Origin: JANQFM01 sp035471925
Lineage (GTDB): Bacteria > Acidobacteriota > UBA6911 > RPQK01 > DATIPO01
DNA: 64,000 nt
Assembly: GCA_035471925.1 (NCBI GenBank)
Contig: DATIPO010000059.1
Location: 62,001-126,000 of the forward strand
Direction of reading: 5' to 3'
In this document: positions 24,941 through 34,334 of the stretch, piece after piece
How the letters are laid out: each line of letters opens with the position of its first letter
Numbering within the stretch: position 1 is the stretch's first letter
Made by a program: the position numbers and the translations under genes
The notes under the pieces: generated by a model
Database searches by the model: none
What the model was told of the DNA's origin: nothing
What the model saw: only the letters and a program-made list of their open reading frames with translations

Positions 24941-27346
24941 ATGGGTAGCGATTGCCGTTTTCTCGGTCCCGAATTCGTCGCCGCAGTACTGACGGGGCTG
25001 CTCCTGGTGGGGAGTGTCCGTGCCCAAAGTGGGTCGGGCGACGCCGCGCCACAGAGTAATGACCAGCACACGGAGGCGTCCGCAAGGGACCGGAATAGCG
25101 AGCTTGAGCGAATCGCCCGTTTATCTGGATTAGCCCGCCTCTGGGGAGCTGTCTGGCTGTTCCATCCCAAGACGGCACAGGCCGACTTGAACTGGGACGA
25201 GGCGCTGATTGAGGCCATTCCACGAGTGAGTGAGGCTTCCGATGTTGACGAATACCGGGATGCGTTGCAGCAGATGCTGGATCGACTGGAGGATGGCGAT
25301 ACACGCTTGGGCGGCCTTGGGGTTGATCGTGATCCCGGATTCGGGCGGGTCCCCGAGGATGCCCTCAGGCAGCCCTACCTGAGCGTTTTGGAGGACGGCG
25401 CGGCGGTGGTGCGCTCCACGGCCTATGGGCGCATGGCGACGGCCAGCGGCGGAGAGCTGCTGAAAGCCGCCCTTGTAAGGGCCCGCGACTCAGACCTTGT
25501 GGTGGTGGATTTGCGCCGTGAGGGACCGGACTTGGGTGGCGGAAGGCGCTTGGGCGCCCATTTGGCGGCGGCGGCTCCGCTGCTTATCGACCGTCCGCTG
25601 ACGCTGACGACAACCCGTCGGCGAATGCACTCAGGTTTCGCCTGGGGGCAAGCCTCGCGGTCCTTCTACTCGGCCTTCGTGCAGGCTCAGCCTCAGCGTC
25701 TCATGCCGGCCCCCAGGCCGGACGATGCCGTCCCCAAGTCCAGCTCGCGACCGATCCGGCCAGCCGTCTCCAGCGGAGAGCTGACGACGCTTCCTCCCAT
25801 CATTTTCTTTCTGAATCGGGGAACGCCCAACGGCGTCATCCCGGTGCTGGGAGGACTGCGTTCTCAAGGTCTGGCCCGCATCGTCTACCAAGGGCCGCCT
25901 CCACTGGGGCTGCAGGGCGGGGCCGGCCACCGTGTGGACCTGCCCCATCGACTCAGCGCCGACATCCGCCTCAACCAGTGGCTGCATGCTGACGGACAGG
26001 TAGGCTTCCAGCCCGACCACGTGATCGGAGGCGAGGAGGGAGAGCACTTGGAGGATCTGGTCCGCATCGCCCGGCAAGTCCTTGAGCGTACGCCTCAACG
26101 GCGACTGCTGGAGGCATCTCAGGCTCAGGCGCTGATCGCGCCGCGCCAGCCCCGGCTGGCCAGTGAAGATGAGTCCTTTCCAGCGTTGGAGCGGCGGCTG
26201 CTGGGGTTGTTTCGATACTGGAACGTCTTTCACTACTTCTCGCCTTACAAGGACCTGTTGGATGAGCCCTGGGAGCAGGTGCTGAGTGAGTTCATTCCCA
26301 TCTTCGAAGGGGCCTCCGACGCCAGGAACTACCACTTGGCGGCGGCGCGGCTGGCGGCCCGCACGCAGGACTCGCTCAGCCTCGTCAACAGCCCGGAGTT
26401 GACCGAGTATTTCGGACCAGCAGTACCGGGCTTCGTGATCAAGGCCGTTGAGGGACAGCCCGTGGTCTTCGAGATCCTCAAGCCGGAGGAAGCCGAAGGA
26501 CTCGAGGTGGGTGATGTCATCGAGGAGGTGGACGGCCTCTCGGTGGACCAACATGTGGAGAGGCTGAGGCCCTATTTGTCGGCTTCAACACCCCAGGCAG
26601 CACAGCTCAAGGCCTATTCCAACCTGCTGGGCGGGTCCGAGGGGTCGATGATTGACCTGACGGTCCGCAAGGCTGACGGGAGTATCTCGGAGGTGTCGCT
26701 GCCGCGCGGCATGGGGCGGCGCAGACTGTCCCGCACCCGCCCTGAGTACGAGGTGCTTTCAGGCGGTATCGGCTATGTTGATCTTGACCGCTTGTCGGCT
26801 GGTGAAGCGCCTCTGGCCTACCAAGCGGTGCAGGACGCTTGGGCTATCGTTTTCGACCTGCGCGGCTATCCCCAAGGCGCGGTTTGGCCCCTGGCATCCC
26901 TCCTGGGACGGGAATCGGTCCCGGCGGCGATTTCGCGGCGTCCCGAGCCATCGAGTCCTGACTTGGATGCCTTGCACCTCTTGGAGTTCACGATACGCAC
27001 CCCGCAACCCAGGGGGCGGCCCTATTCAGGCCGGGTTGTCGTCCTCATCAACGAAGAGACAATCAGCCGGGGTGAGCGGGCCTGCCTGATTTTGGACGCT
27101 GTGGCCGACGTCACCTTCGTGGGCACGCCCAGCAACGGCGCCGCGGGCGAGATCGCCGTGGTGCCGTTGCCGGGCGGATTACGCGCCTACCTGACGGTCC
27201 AGAGTCTGAGTCCGGCGGACGGGCGTCCGCTGCAGCGCCATGGCATTCAGCCTCACGTCCGCGCCGCACCCACCTTGCATAGCCTCCGCCAAGGACGCGA
27301 CCAAGTGCTGGAGGCTGCTTTGGACTACCTGAGGCGCTCCCGTTGA
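24941..27346 (+). CDS. Exported S41-family peptidase with a degenerate N-terminal duplicate
   Basis: This 801-residue protein begins with a signal peptide ending near VRAQ. The C-terminal half is an S41 (tricorn/CTP-like) peptidase. RYWNVFHYFSPY opens it, a PDZ-like region follows (FEILKPEEAEGLEVGDVIEEV), and VVVLINEETISRGERA holds the catalytic Ser, followed by GTPSNGAAGEI and a DGRPLQRHGIQP end. The N-terminal half repeats the plan (LARLWGAVWLFHP, then IIFFLNRGTPNGVIP) but lacks the Ser at the equivalent point, so it looks like a non-catalytic copy. ATG 24941 is supported by the signal peptide and the TACAAT box. It is divergent from the transpeptidase gene. Confidence 0.8.
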   Translation: MGSDCRFLGPEFVAAVLTGLLLVGSVRAQSGSGDAAPQSNDQHTEASARDRNSELERIARLSGLARLWGAVWLFHPKTAQADLNWDEALIEAIPRVSEASDVDEYRDALQQMLDRLEDGDTRLGGLGVDRDPGFGRVPEDALRQPYLSVLEDGAAVVRSTAYGRMATASGGELLKAALVRARDSDLVVVDLRREGPDLGGGRRLGAHLAAAAPLLIDRPLTLTTTRRRMHSGFAWGQASRSFYSAFVQAQPQRLMPAPRPDDAVPKSSSRPIRPAVSSGELTTLPPIIFFLNRGTPNGVIPVLGGLRSQGLARIVYQGPPPLGLQGGAGHRVDLPHRLSADIRLNQWLHADGQVGFQPDHVIGGEEGEHLEDLVRIARQVLERTPQRRLLEASQAQALIAPRQPRLASEDESFPALERRLLGLFRYWNVFHYFSPYKDLLDEPWEQVLSEFIPIFEGASDARNYHLAAARLAARTQDSLSLVNSPELTEYFGPAVPGFVIKAVEGQPVVFEILKPEEAEGLEVGDVIEEVDGLSVDQHVERLRPYLSASTPQAAQLKAYSNLLGGSEGSMIDLTVRKADGSISEVSLPRGMGRRRLSRTRPEYEVLSGGIGYVDLDRLSAGEAPLAYQAVQDAWAIVFDLRGYPQGAVWPLASLLGRESVPAAISRRPEPSSPDLDALHLLEFTIRTPQPRGRPYSGRVVVLINEETISRGERACLILDAVADVTFVGTPSNGAAGEIAVVPLPGGLRAYLTVQSLSPADGRPLQRHGIQPHVRAAPTLHSLRQGRDQVLEAALDYLRRSR

Positions 27347-27391
27347 TTCGCCTCCGCGATCTTTGCACCGCCGCCCCGGTGGCCCTCTCCG

Positions 27392-28321
27392 TTACAGGGC
27401 TTCGCAGGCCAGCAGCAATGCACCTTCTTCGGGTGAGCGAAGCGCGGTCTGAAAGCGGGCTTGAGGCAAGTCCTCGGAGAGCCTCTTCAGAAACTCATCC
27501 CGCAGCATCTCCGAGGATTGCCAGGCACCGCCCGCCGCACTGACCAGGAGCGGCTCCGACTCCTTGACCCGCAACTGCCGGGCCACAGACAGGACAGCTT
27601 CCATCAGATCTGAGGCGGCGCGGCGCAGGAGCCACTCAGCCACCTCGTCGCCTTCGTCAGCAGCCTCCAGCACCAAGGGAAAGAGGGATGCGATGCGGTC
27701 TGGAGTGACCCGCTCCCCGTAAAGTACGGGGATGAGGTCCTGCAGGCTGTCGAGGTAGAGCTCGCGGCGGATCTTTTCGCTCAACGAGGTCTGGGGCCCG
27801 CGTCCGTCGGCTGATTTCAGGGCTGCCGCCAGTCCCCGGCGGGCGATGTCGTATCCGCTGCCTTCGTCGCCCAGCAGATGGCCCCATCCGCCAGCCCGGG
27901 CGCGGCGGCCACGTGCGTCCAGCCCCAGGGCGATGGAACCGGTTCCGCAGATCACGATGATGCCGGGACGGTTTTCGGTGGCTCCCGCCAAGGCGATGCG
28001 GGCGTCGTCCTCAAGCAGGACCTTGGCCTCGGGTGCCAGGTCGGCGAAAGCCCGGCTGAATCGGCGATGGTCGACCTCGCGGGCCACGCCGGCTAAGCCC
28101 GCGCACAGGACCTTGACGTCGCCCACCCGGCGCCCCGCCGCCAGCAGCGCGGAAGCCAAGGCGTCGCGGACCGAAACCTTGGCGGCGTAGAGTCCGCACT
28201 TGTGGTAGTTGGAGGGACCGCCTTCGCCGCGTCCCAGCAAGGCGCCGTTCTCTTCAGCCACCAGACAGACCGTCCGGCTGGCGCCGCCGTCCATTCCGGC
28301 CACCACCCGTTTTTCTCCCAT
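27392..28321 (-). CDS. BadF/BadG-type N-acetylglucosamine kinase homologue
   Basis: This 309-residue kinase of the actin/hsp70-like sugar kinase fold has the phosphate-1 motif MDGGASRT (from residue 10), ICGTGSIALG, GGWGHLLGDEGSGYDIARRG and a C-terminal SAAGGAW. This is the pattern of eukaryotic-type N-acetylglucosamine kinases, which phosphorylate GlcNAc (or MurNAc/GlcN) with ATP in the cytoplasm. It is divergent from an SSF symporter and near a GH3 glucosaminidase, which fits uptake and use of amino sugars. ATG 28321 has TATCTT seven bases upstream and no Shine-Dalgarno site. Confidence 0.8.
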   Translation of the reverse strand: MGEKRVVAGMDGGASRTVCLVAEENGALLGRGEGGPSNYHKCGLYAAKVSVRDALASALLAAGRRVGDVKVLCAGLAGVAREVDHRRFSRAFADLAPEAKVLLEDDARIALAGATENRPGIIVICGTGSIALGLDARGRRARAGGWGHLLGDEGSGYDIARRGLAAALKSADGRGPQTSLSEKIRRELYLDSLQDLIPVLYGERVTPDRIASLFPLVLEAADEGDEVAEWLLRRAASDLMEAVLSVARQLRVKESEPLLVSAAGGAWQSSEMLRDEFLKRLSEDLPQARFQTALRSPEEGALLLACEAL

Positions 28322-28328
28322 GGCCCCT

Positions 28329-28334
28329 AAGATA
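28329..28334 (-). promoter_or_regulatory. -10-like TATCTT, 7 bases before ATG 28321 (leaderless type)
   Basis: It lies in the 103-base divergent region shared with the symporter gene, whose own TATAAT box is on the other strand about 80 bases away. Confidence 0.4.
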
Positions 28335-28410
28335 CCCCAGGGGCATGCGGACGGGTGTGAGGGGTCACCGTGGGTTACGGGTCAGGCTAGCCGGTCTCAG
28401 GCCTGAAAGC

Positions 28411-28416
28411 TATAAT
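28411..28416 (+). promoter_or_regulatory. Consensus -10 TATAAT, 8 bases before ATG 28425 (leaderless type)
   Basis: A perfect TATAAT stands eight bases before the ATG with no ribosome site between them. If used, transcription would start at or within a base or two of the start codon. The -35 region is poor. Confidence 0.5.
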
Positions 28417-28424
28417 CGCGGCCC

Positions 28425-29858
28425 ATGGCGTTCAGCGGGCTCGATTACTTGGTGCTCTTCGCCTACCTGGTGGCCAGCGCGGCACTTGGAATCTATGTCG
28501 GGCGAGGGCAGAAGGACCTCGACGACTACTTCCTGGGCGGCGGGCACATGCCTTGGTGGGCCATTTCCTTTTCTATCGTAGCCACCGAAACCAGTACCTT
28601 GACTTTCATCGGAGCCCCGGCCATTTCCTATGCCGGCAACCTGACCTTCCTGCAGGTGGCCATGGGCTACTGCATCGGCAAGATCCTGGTGGCCGCCGTC
28701 CTCATGCCAGGCTACCTGCGGGGACGCCTGCAGACCGCCTATGAACTGCTCAACAACCGTTTCGGAGGCAAGGTCCGTTCGGCCGCTGCCTTGGTCTTCC
28801 AGGTTACGCGGACTCTGGGGGATGGCGTCCGCCTCTTCGCCACTGCCTTGGTCTTGGCGGTGGTCACGCAGATCGCCGACACCTGGACCGTCCTCATCAT
28901 CGCCGCGGTTACGGTTGTCTACACCTTTTACGGCGGAATGAGGGCCGTGGTCTGGAACGACGTGGTGCAACTTGCCATTTACATCGGCGGAGCGTTGTTG
29001 GCCTTCTACATCCTGCTTGAGCGCATCCCTGGAGGCTGGGCTGAAGTCGCGACGGTAGCGTCCAGCAAATTCCAGGTCTTTGACTTCTCCCTGGACTTCA
29101 CTCAGCCCCTGACCTTCTGGGGCGGACTTGTGGGCGGGGCCTTTCTCACCTTTGCCACTCACGGAGCTGACCAGATGATGGTGCAGCGCTATTTGACCTG
29201 CGGGAACTTGCGCGGCAGCCGTGTAGCTTTGATCTTCAGCGGATTTGCCGTGCTGGCCCAGTTTGCCCTTTTCCTCGTCATTGGAATCATGCTTTACACG
29301 TTCTATCAGGATTTCCCCATGGACCCGCCGTTGGAACAGACCGACCGTGTCTTTCCCCTTTTCATCGTCGAGGAGATGCCTTCGGGCATTTCAGGACTCA
29401 TCATCGCCGCCGTATTCGCGGCCGCCATGTCGACCCTCTCCAGTTCCCTCAACTCGCTGGCCTCTTCCAGCGTCAACGACTACTACAAACCCTACCTCAA
29501 GGCCGACGCGAGCCAAGCGCATTACTTGGGCGTGTCGCGCTTTTTCACCCTGGCCTGGGGCGGTGCCTTGGCCGCCGTCGCCTTCCTGGCCAAGGGCTGG
29601 GGGCCGGTGCTGGAAACCGGCCTGGCCATCGCCAGCATCACCATGGGCAGCGTGCTGGGAATCTTCCTGCTTGGCCTTTTCAGCAAACGCGCCGGACAGT
29701 CCGCCGCCCTGGCGGGCCTGGTCTTCGGCTTGGCTGTCATGCTGGCCGTCAAGCTCTTCACCCCCCTGGCCTGGACGTGGTACGTCCTGCTCGGTACCTC
29801 CTGCACTCTTCTAGCAGGCTTGCTGGTGGGCGCCGTCAAAGGCCGCCTTCAGGCCTGA
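28425..29858 (+). CDS. Sodium:solute symporter (SSF family)
   Basis: This 477-residue membrane protein has about 13 hydrophobic helices and SSF signatures: LDDYFLGGGHMPWWAIS (from residue 32), ATETSTLTFIGAP and VAAAMSTLSSSLNSLASS-type sequence around residues 327-350. SSF transporters couple Na+ to uptake of sugars, amino acids, sialic acids or similar. The divergent GlcNAc-type kinase and downstream GH3 enzyme suggest an amino sugar or cell-wall sugar as substrate; this is inference. Length is typical. Confidence 0.88.
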   Translation: MAFSGLDYLVLFAYLVASAALGIYVGRGQKDLDDYFLGGGHMPWWAISFSIVATETSTLTFIGAPAISYAGNLTFLQVAMGYCIGKILVAAVLMPGYLRGRLQTAYELLNNRFGGKVRSAAALVFQVTRTLGDGVRLFATALVLAVVTQIADTWTVLIIAAVTVVYTFYGGMRAVVWNDVVQLAIYIGGALLAFYILLERIPGGWAEVATVASSKFQVFDFSLDFTQPLTFWGGLVGGAFLTFATHGADQMMVQRYLTCGNLRGSRVALIFSGFAVLAQFALFLVIGIMLYTFYQDFPMDPPLEQTDRVFPLFIVEEMPSGISGLIIAAVFAAAMSTLSSSLNSLASSSVNDYYKPYLKADASQAHYLGVSRFFTLAWGGALAAVAFLAKGWGPVLETGLAIASITMGSVLGIFLLGLFSKRAGQSAALAGLVFGLAVMLAVKLFTPLAWTWYVLLGTSCTLLAGLLVGAVKGRLQA

Positions 29859-29886
29859 GCGATCACAGCGGATCGACCTGACCGAC

Positions 29887-31611
29887 TCAATGGTTGCCGT
29901 GGCCGATGGGATAGAGGTCGGGGAGGGAGACAGGGAGTTTGCCACGGGCCGGTTTGCGGCCCAGGATGATGCGTGCGGCGGCCACTTCGGCGCCAGGGAA
30001 GTCTTCGTAAGCCAGAATATAGGTGGGCAGTTCGGGGACGGCGGAAAGCAGATAAGGACTGCCGAAGAAGACAAAGGCCGTGGGCCGTTCGAGTGCCGCC
30101 AATTGACGCAGGGTCTCAAGCTGGTTGGGAGCTAAAGCGATGTCGCCTTTGAAGGCGGCGATGCGGATGAAACCGCCCACTACAACCGCGTCCACGCGAG
30201 CCGCCAAGGCCCGCAGCAGGCGGATCTCGTTGGAGGTGGCGTCGGCGTCGATATCGAAGTGGAGCACGTTGCGGTGATGCTCGCGCAGTTCGTTGCGCAG
30301 GGCACGGCCGCGGCCGTACGAGCCTCCCGAGTCGGTAAGAGTCACCAGAAGAAGCGTTCCCCGGGGGCGGGGACGAAGGGGCAAGACGCCCTTTTCGTCG
30401 CGGACGACGGTAATGGCCTGCTCCATGACCTGCTCGGAGAGTTCCTGGTGCTCCGGCGAACCCACCACCTCATCGATGGACGCCAAGTCGACGGGCTTGT
30501 AGCCCGGCAAGCCCAAACGGGCTTTAGCGCTGAGGATGCGGCGCACCGAGGCCTCCAGGCGCTGGGCGCTGATGCGTCCTTCGCGAACGGCCGACAAAAG
30601 AGCCTTGAAAACTGCGGGAACGGAGCGGGGAAGTAGCACCAGGTCGGAACCCGCCAAGACCGCTTCCACCGCCGCATCGCCGTCTCCAAAATGGTCGACC
30701 ACGCCGCCCATGTTCATGGCATCCGTGATGACCAGTCCCTGAAAGTCCATATCACGGCGCAGGACGCCTTCCACGATGCGTGATGAAAGCGAGGCAGCAC
30801 GTGTTTGGTCAGGTTCCAAGGCCGGGACGGCCAGGTGAGCTGTCATGACTGCTCCCACCCCGGCCTCTACCGCAGCCTTAAAAGGGGGAAGCTCGACCTG
30901 CTCGAGACGTTCCAGTGGGGCTTCGATGACCGGCAGTTCCAAATGCGAGTCCTGAGCCGTGTCGCCGTGGCCGGGAAAGTGCTTGGCCGTGGCCATGAGT
31001 CCTTCGCTTTGCATGGCTTCGATGTAGACCGAGGCCAACCGTCCCACCGCCAATGGATCTTCGCCGAAAGAGCGGATGTTGATAATGGGGTTCTCGGGAT
31101 TGTTATTGACGTCGACCACGGGATAGAAATTGACGTTGATGCCCAGGGCCTTGCCTTCTCGGGCCGTGGCTTGAGCGACTTGGCGCACCAACTCTTCGTC
31201 GCCCGCCGCTGCCAGGGCCATGGCTTTGGGAAAGCGCGTCCCGCCCTCGAAGATGAGGCCAACTCCGCCTTCCAGGTCAGCCGTGATGAATAAGGGGATC
31301 GCCGCGGCGTCCTGCATGCGCCTGATCATGGCGGCCGCCGAAAGCACATGCCCCCGGAATGCGTGATAGCCGCCCAGGTGATAGTCACGGATCTCTTGCA
31401 GGATTTCCTGAAAGCGCTCCGATTCGACGTGCATGTACGCGGTTTCCGAACCGCCTACGATCAGTTGCCCCACCTTTTCCTGCACCGTCATCTGGGAGAG
31501 CCGGTCCTCCACCCAAGCCCGCTGCTCCTCGTCGAGGGTCTGAGCCTGGAGAGAGATGACAAGAATGGCCGAAAGGAGCGCGACTTGGGCGAAACGGAGG
31601 GTGTTCTTCAT
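29887..31611 (-). CDS. Exported GH3 beta-N-acetylglucosaminidase-like enzyme (NagZ type)
   Basis: This 574-residue protein has a signal peptide (MKNTLRFAQVALLSAILVIS) and a GH3 barrel. KHFPGHGDT followed by DSHLELP gives the His/Asp catalytic dyad of NagZ-type enzymes, and VITDAMNMGGV holds the nucleophile Asp. A second alpha/beta domain follows from about residue 385, as in two-domain GH3 enzymes. NagZ cleaves GlcNAc from muropeptides. The signal peptide places this one outside the cytoplasm, unlike E. coli NagZ. With the kinase, symporter and OPT genes it suggests cell-wall salvage. ATG 31611 has TATACT seven bases upstream. Confidence 0.85.
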   Translation of the reverse strand: MKNTLRFAQVALLSAILVISLQAQTLDEEQRAWVEDRLSQMTVQEKVGQLIVGGSETAYMHVESERFQEILQEIRDYHLGGYHAFRGHVLSAAAMIRRMQDAAAIPLFITADLEGGVGLIFEGGTRFPKAMALAAAGDEELVRQVAQATAREGKALGINVNFYPVVDVNNNPENPIINIRSFGEDPLAVGRLASVYIEAMQSEGLMATAKHFPGHGDTAQDSHLELPVIEAPLERLEQVELPPFKAAVEAGVGAVMTAHLAVPALEPDQTRAASLSSRIVEGVLRRDMDFQGLVITDAMNMGGVVDHFGDGDAAVEAVLAGSDLVLLPRSVPAVFKALLSAVREGRISAQRLEASVRRILSAKARLGLPGYKPVDLASIDEVVGSPEHQELSEQVMEQAITVVRDEKGVLPLRPRPRGTLLLVTLTDSGGSYGRGRALRNELREHHRNVLHFDIDADATSNEIRLLRALAARVDAVVVGGFIRIAAFKGDIALAPNQLETLRQLAALERPTAFVFFGSPYLLSAVPELPTYILAYEDFPGAEVAAARIILGRKPARGKLPVSLPDLYPIGHGNH

Positions 31612-31618
31612 CCCCGCC

Positions 31619-31624
31619 AGTATA
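31619..31624 (-). promoter_or_regulatory. -10-like TATACT, 7 bases before ATG 31611 (leaderless type)
   Basis: A near-consensus hexamer; the GGCGGGG stretch between it and the ATG is a poor ribosome site. Confidence 0.45.
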
Positions 31625-31884
31625 GCAGCAGAGTGTGAGTCTCCCGGCCTCCGCTCCGGTGCCTTTGAGCAAGGCCGGTGATTGGGGGAAGGTGCCCCTT
31701 CAGGGGCTGGCCAATTTTGGCGCTTACGGCCTGGCAGCCCTCGAAGAGGCCGCCGTGGCAGCAGGAATCCAGTCTTAGATTCCCACCCAAGAGGGAAGCT
31801 AAGGAGGAGGTGACGGCGGCCTTGATTTGACTGCGGTGAGCCATCATCAACGGGTGACGTGGCTCCAAGCCGGGTCGCCGCAGT

Positions 31885-31913
31885 TTGCCAGCCGCAAAGG
31901 CGGGTCCTATGAT
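31885..31913 (+). promoter_or_regulatory. Promoter TTGCCA-17-TATGAT, 9 bases before ATG 31923 (leaderless type)
   Basis: The -35 TTGCCA (31885-31890) and -10 TATGAT (31908-31913) are separated by exactly 17 bases. Nine bases follow to the ATG. This is one of the two best-formed promoters of the leaderless set. Confidence 0.6.
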
Positions 31914-31922
31914 GGCGGACGC

Positions 31923-33839
31923 ATGAGCGAACATCGCCCCCATATCCCCGCCTCTCAGTCTTTGCCGGAAATCACAGTCAAGGGCGTCGTTCTGGGACTG
32001 CTGCTCTCGATGGTGCTGGCTGGGGCCAACGCCTACCTGGGATTGTTTGCCGCCATCACGGTGTCAGCCTCGATTCCGGCGGCGGTAGTCTCGATGGCCG
32101 TCCTGAGTTTCTTCCGACGCTCCAACATTCTCGAAAACAACATCGTGCAGACGGCAGCCTCGGCGGGCGAGGGACTGGCGGCAGGGGTGATCTTCACTCT
32201 TCCGGCGCTGGTCATCATGCAGACCTGGGCCGGATTCAACTACTGGGAGACGACGTTCATTGCGGCGCTGGGAGGGACGTTGGGCGTCCTCTTCACCATC
32301 CCCCTGCGCAGAGCCCTGATCGTCGAGCAGCCCCTGCGCTTCCCCGAGGGCGTGGCCACGGCAGAAGTCCTCAAAGCCGGGGACCAAGGGGGCAGCGGAC
32401 TGCGGCTGATCGCCCAGGCCGGACTTCTGGGGGCGCTCTTTAAGTTCGCTGAAACGGGCTTGCGGCTGTGGAACGGAATCCTCTCGGGAGCTGTCTACTT
32501 GGGTTCTGGAGTTGTGTTCTTCGGCATCAATCTTTCGCCTGCGCTGGTGGCGGTGGGATTCATCGTGGGACTCAATATCGCCGTCCTCATGTTTCTTGGC
32601 GGCGTGGTCAACTGGCTCGTGGCGATCCCCGTCATCGCTGTCCTTGGAGGCGCGCCCGAAGGACTCACCGCCTCTGCCGCGGCACAGCAGATCTGGTCGA
32701 CCCAGACCCGTTTCATGGGCGTGGGGGCCATGGTAGTGGGGGGACTGTGGGCCCTGATCAGCCTGCGCAAGAGCCTCGTCAGCGGCATCCGCTCGGGGTT
32801 GGCGGCCTATCGCCAAATGCGCAGCGGAGAGGGCGACGGCACTCCCCGCACCGATCTCGACACGCCCATGCAGTGGGTAGGTGTGGCCGTCGTTGTCGCC
32901 GCAGTGCCGCTTTTCTTCCTCTTTTCACGTTTCACCGATAGCTGGTCGGTGGGAGCCTTCATGGCCGTGATCATGCTGGCAGCCGGATTCCTCTTCGCCG
33001 CCGTAGGCGGATATATGACGGGACTGGTAGGGTCGTCCAACAACCCCATCTCAGGAGTAAGCATCGCCACTATTCTGGCCGCCTCGCTGCTGCTGTTGGC
33101 CCTGCTGGGGACAGGAAGCGCCGTGGGACCCGCCGCTGCCATCTTCATCGGCTCGGTGGTGGCCGCGGGGGTGGGTATCGCCGGCGACAACATGCAGGAC
33201 CTGAAAGCCGGCTACCTGCTGGGCGCGACTCCCTTCAAGCAGCAGATCATGCAGGTGATTGGGGTCATTGCGGCATCCCTGGTGATGTCGCCCGTCCTCA
33301 ACCTGCTCAACAACGCCTATGGCATTGGAGTCCCAACCCAAGCCCATCCCAATCCTCTGGCCGCGCCCCAAGCAACGCTGATGGCCGCTGTAGCCAGCGG
33401 CGTCTTTCATGGCGGCTTGCCTTGGAACATGGTGATCTTCGGCATGCTGGTAGCAGTCGTTGTCATCGTCCTCGACCTCTACCTGAAGAGCCGCGGCAGC
33501 ACTTTCCGCACTCCCGTCCTGGCAGTGGCCCTCGGACTCTATCTTCCCCTGGCCCTTACCTCGGCCATCTTCGCCGGCGGGCTGCTGGCCTGGGCCGTCT
33601 CGCGAGGACGCCAGCAATCCCTGCAAGGCGACGGGCTGCTTTTCTCGGCCGGACTCATTACCGGAGAGGCTCTGGTCGGCATCTTGCTGGCTATCCCCAT
33701 CGTCCTGGTCGGGAGCAGCGATGCTCTGGCCGTCTTCGGCGACTACAGCTTCATGGCCTGGCCTGGCCTGATCGTGTTGGTCTTGATCATTCTGCGGCTT
33801 TATCGAGTCGCTTTGCCTTCAGCATCACGAGGCCGCTAA
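31923..33839 (+). CDS. OPT-family oligopeptide transporter
   Basis: This 638-residue membrane protein has about 14-16 hydrophobic segments. Family traits include VLGLLLSMVLAGANAYLGLF near the N-terminus, ENNIVQTAASAGEGLAAGVI and SNNPISGVSIATI, all characteristic of bacterial OPT proteins. OPT transporters import oligopeptides or metal-peptide complexes. Next to a GH3 glucosaminidase, a sugar symporter and a GlcNAc kinase, import of cell-wall peptides is a reasonable guess. ATG 31923 is fixed by the promoter box; the 32-codon upstream extension would contain the promoter. Confidence 0.88.
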   Translation: MSEHRPHIPASQSLPEITVKGVVLGLLLSMVLAGANAYLGLFAAITVSASIPAAVVSMAVLSFFRRSNILENNIVQTAASAGEGLAAGVIFTLPALVIMQTWAGFNYWETTFIAALGGTLGVLFTIPLRRALIVEQPLRFPEGVATAEVLKAGDQGGSGLRLIAQAGLLGALFKFAETGLRLWNGILSGAVYLGSGVVFFGINLSPALVAVGFIVGLNIAVLMFLGGVVNWLVAIPVIAVLGGAPEGLTASAAAQQIWSTQTRFMGVGAMVVGGLWALISLRKSLVSGIRSGLAAYRQMRSGEGDGTPRTDLDTPMQWVGVAVVVAAVPLFFLFSRFTDSWSVGAFMAVIMLAAGFLFAAVGGYMTGLVGSSNNPISGVSIATILAASLLLLALLGTGSAVGPAAAIFIGSVVAAGVGIAGDNMQDLKAGYLLGATPFKQQIMQVIGVIAASLVMSPVLNLLNNAYGIGVPTQAHPNPLAAPQATLMAAVASGVFHGGLPWNMVIFGMLVAVVVIVLDLYLKSRGSTFRTPVLAVALGLYLPLALTSAIFAGGLLAWAVSRGRQQSLQGDGLLFSAGLITGEALVGILLAIPIVLVGSSDALAVFGDYSFMAWPGLIVLVLIILRLYRVALPSASRGR

Positions 33840-34031
33840 GCCGCCGTTCTCACGTCGTTCTACTGAGTGTCCTCCGGGCACTTCCGCATGCCAATTGCAT
33901 AAAGTAGATTCGATTGACAACTTTTCCGATGGCTCAAGATTCGTTAAAGTAAGTACTGTTGGCACTGTTTAGACTGCCAGCCAAGAGATGGAGCGACAAT
34001 TTTTCAAGTTGAAAAGGGGATGATCAAACTT

Positions 34032-34307
34032 ATGAGCAGTAAGTCGTCGTCGCGCGGCGATTCTGATCGGCGCAATCTCGTCCGCTTCGAGCGGACGGAC
34101 TGGAGGCGGGGCGGCTTTTCCCGCGGACTGGTCACCAAGCGCACTTCCAAATCTGTCCACGTCAAACTGCTGGAAGGCCGCGGCTCGAAGATCTTCAAGC
34201 CCGTCGAAGGACAATGGGTCAGCCAGTCTCCTTTTAGTGACGCCCGATTCGTGTTGCGCAAAATTTTCGACGAAGACGGCAACGAAATACCCTTAGAAAG
34301 CCTCTAA
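34032..34307 (+). CDS. Small basic protein of unknown function
   Basis: This 91-residue hypothetical protein is rich in Ser, Arg and Lys at the N-terminus and ends with an acidic, beta-like segment (FVLRKIFDEDGNEIPLESL). No signal peptide or membrane helix is seen. An AAAAGGGG stretch ends 12 bases before ATG 34032. ATG 34020 is also in frame but directly abuts that stretch, so the later start is preferred. It lies alone between the OPT and CtpA genes. A TTGACA at 33914-33919 has no well-spaced -10. I recognise no family; the coding call rests on the ribosome site and natural amino-acid composition. Confidence 0.5.
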   Translation: MSSKSSSRGDSDRRNLVRFERTDWRRGGFSRGLVTKRTSKSVHVKLLEGRGSKIFKPVEGQWVSQSPFSDARFVLRKIFDEDGNEIPLESL

Positions 34308-34334
34308 GACAACAGCAGGTCCGGTGCTCACGCC

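Larger units (their letters stand above)
31612..31922. other. Divergent promoter region between the GH3 and OPT genes
   Basis: About 310 bases without a supported gene. Each end carries an outward-facing -10 box right at the flanking ATG (31619-31624 minus, 31908-31913 plus). I see no operator palindrome or RNA structure in the middle. Confidence 0.6.
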
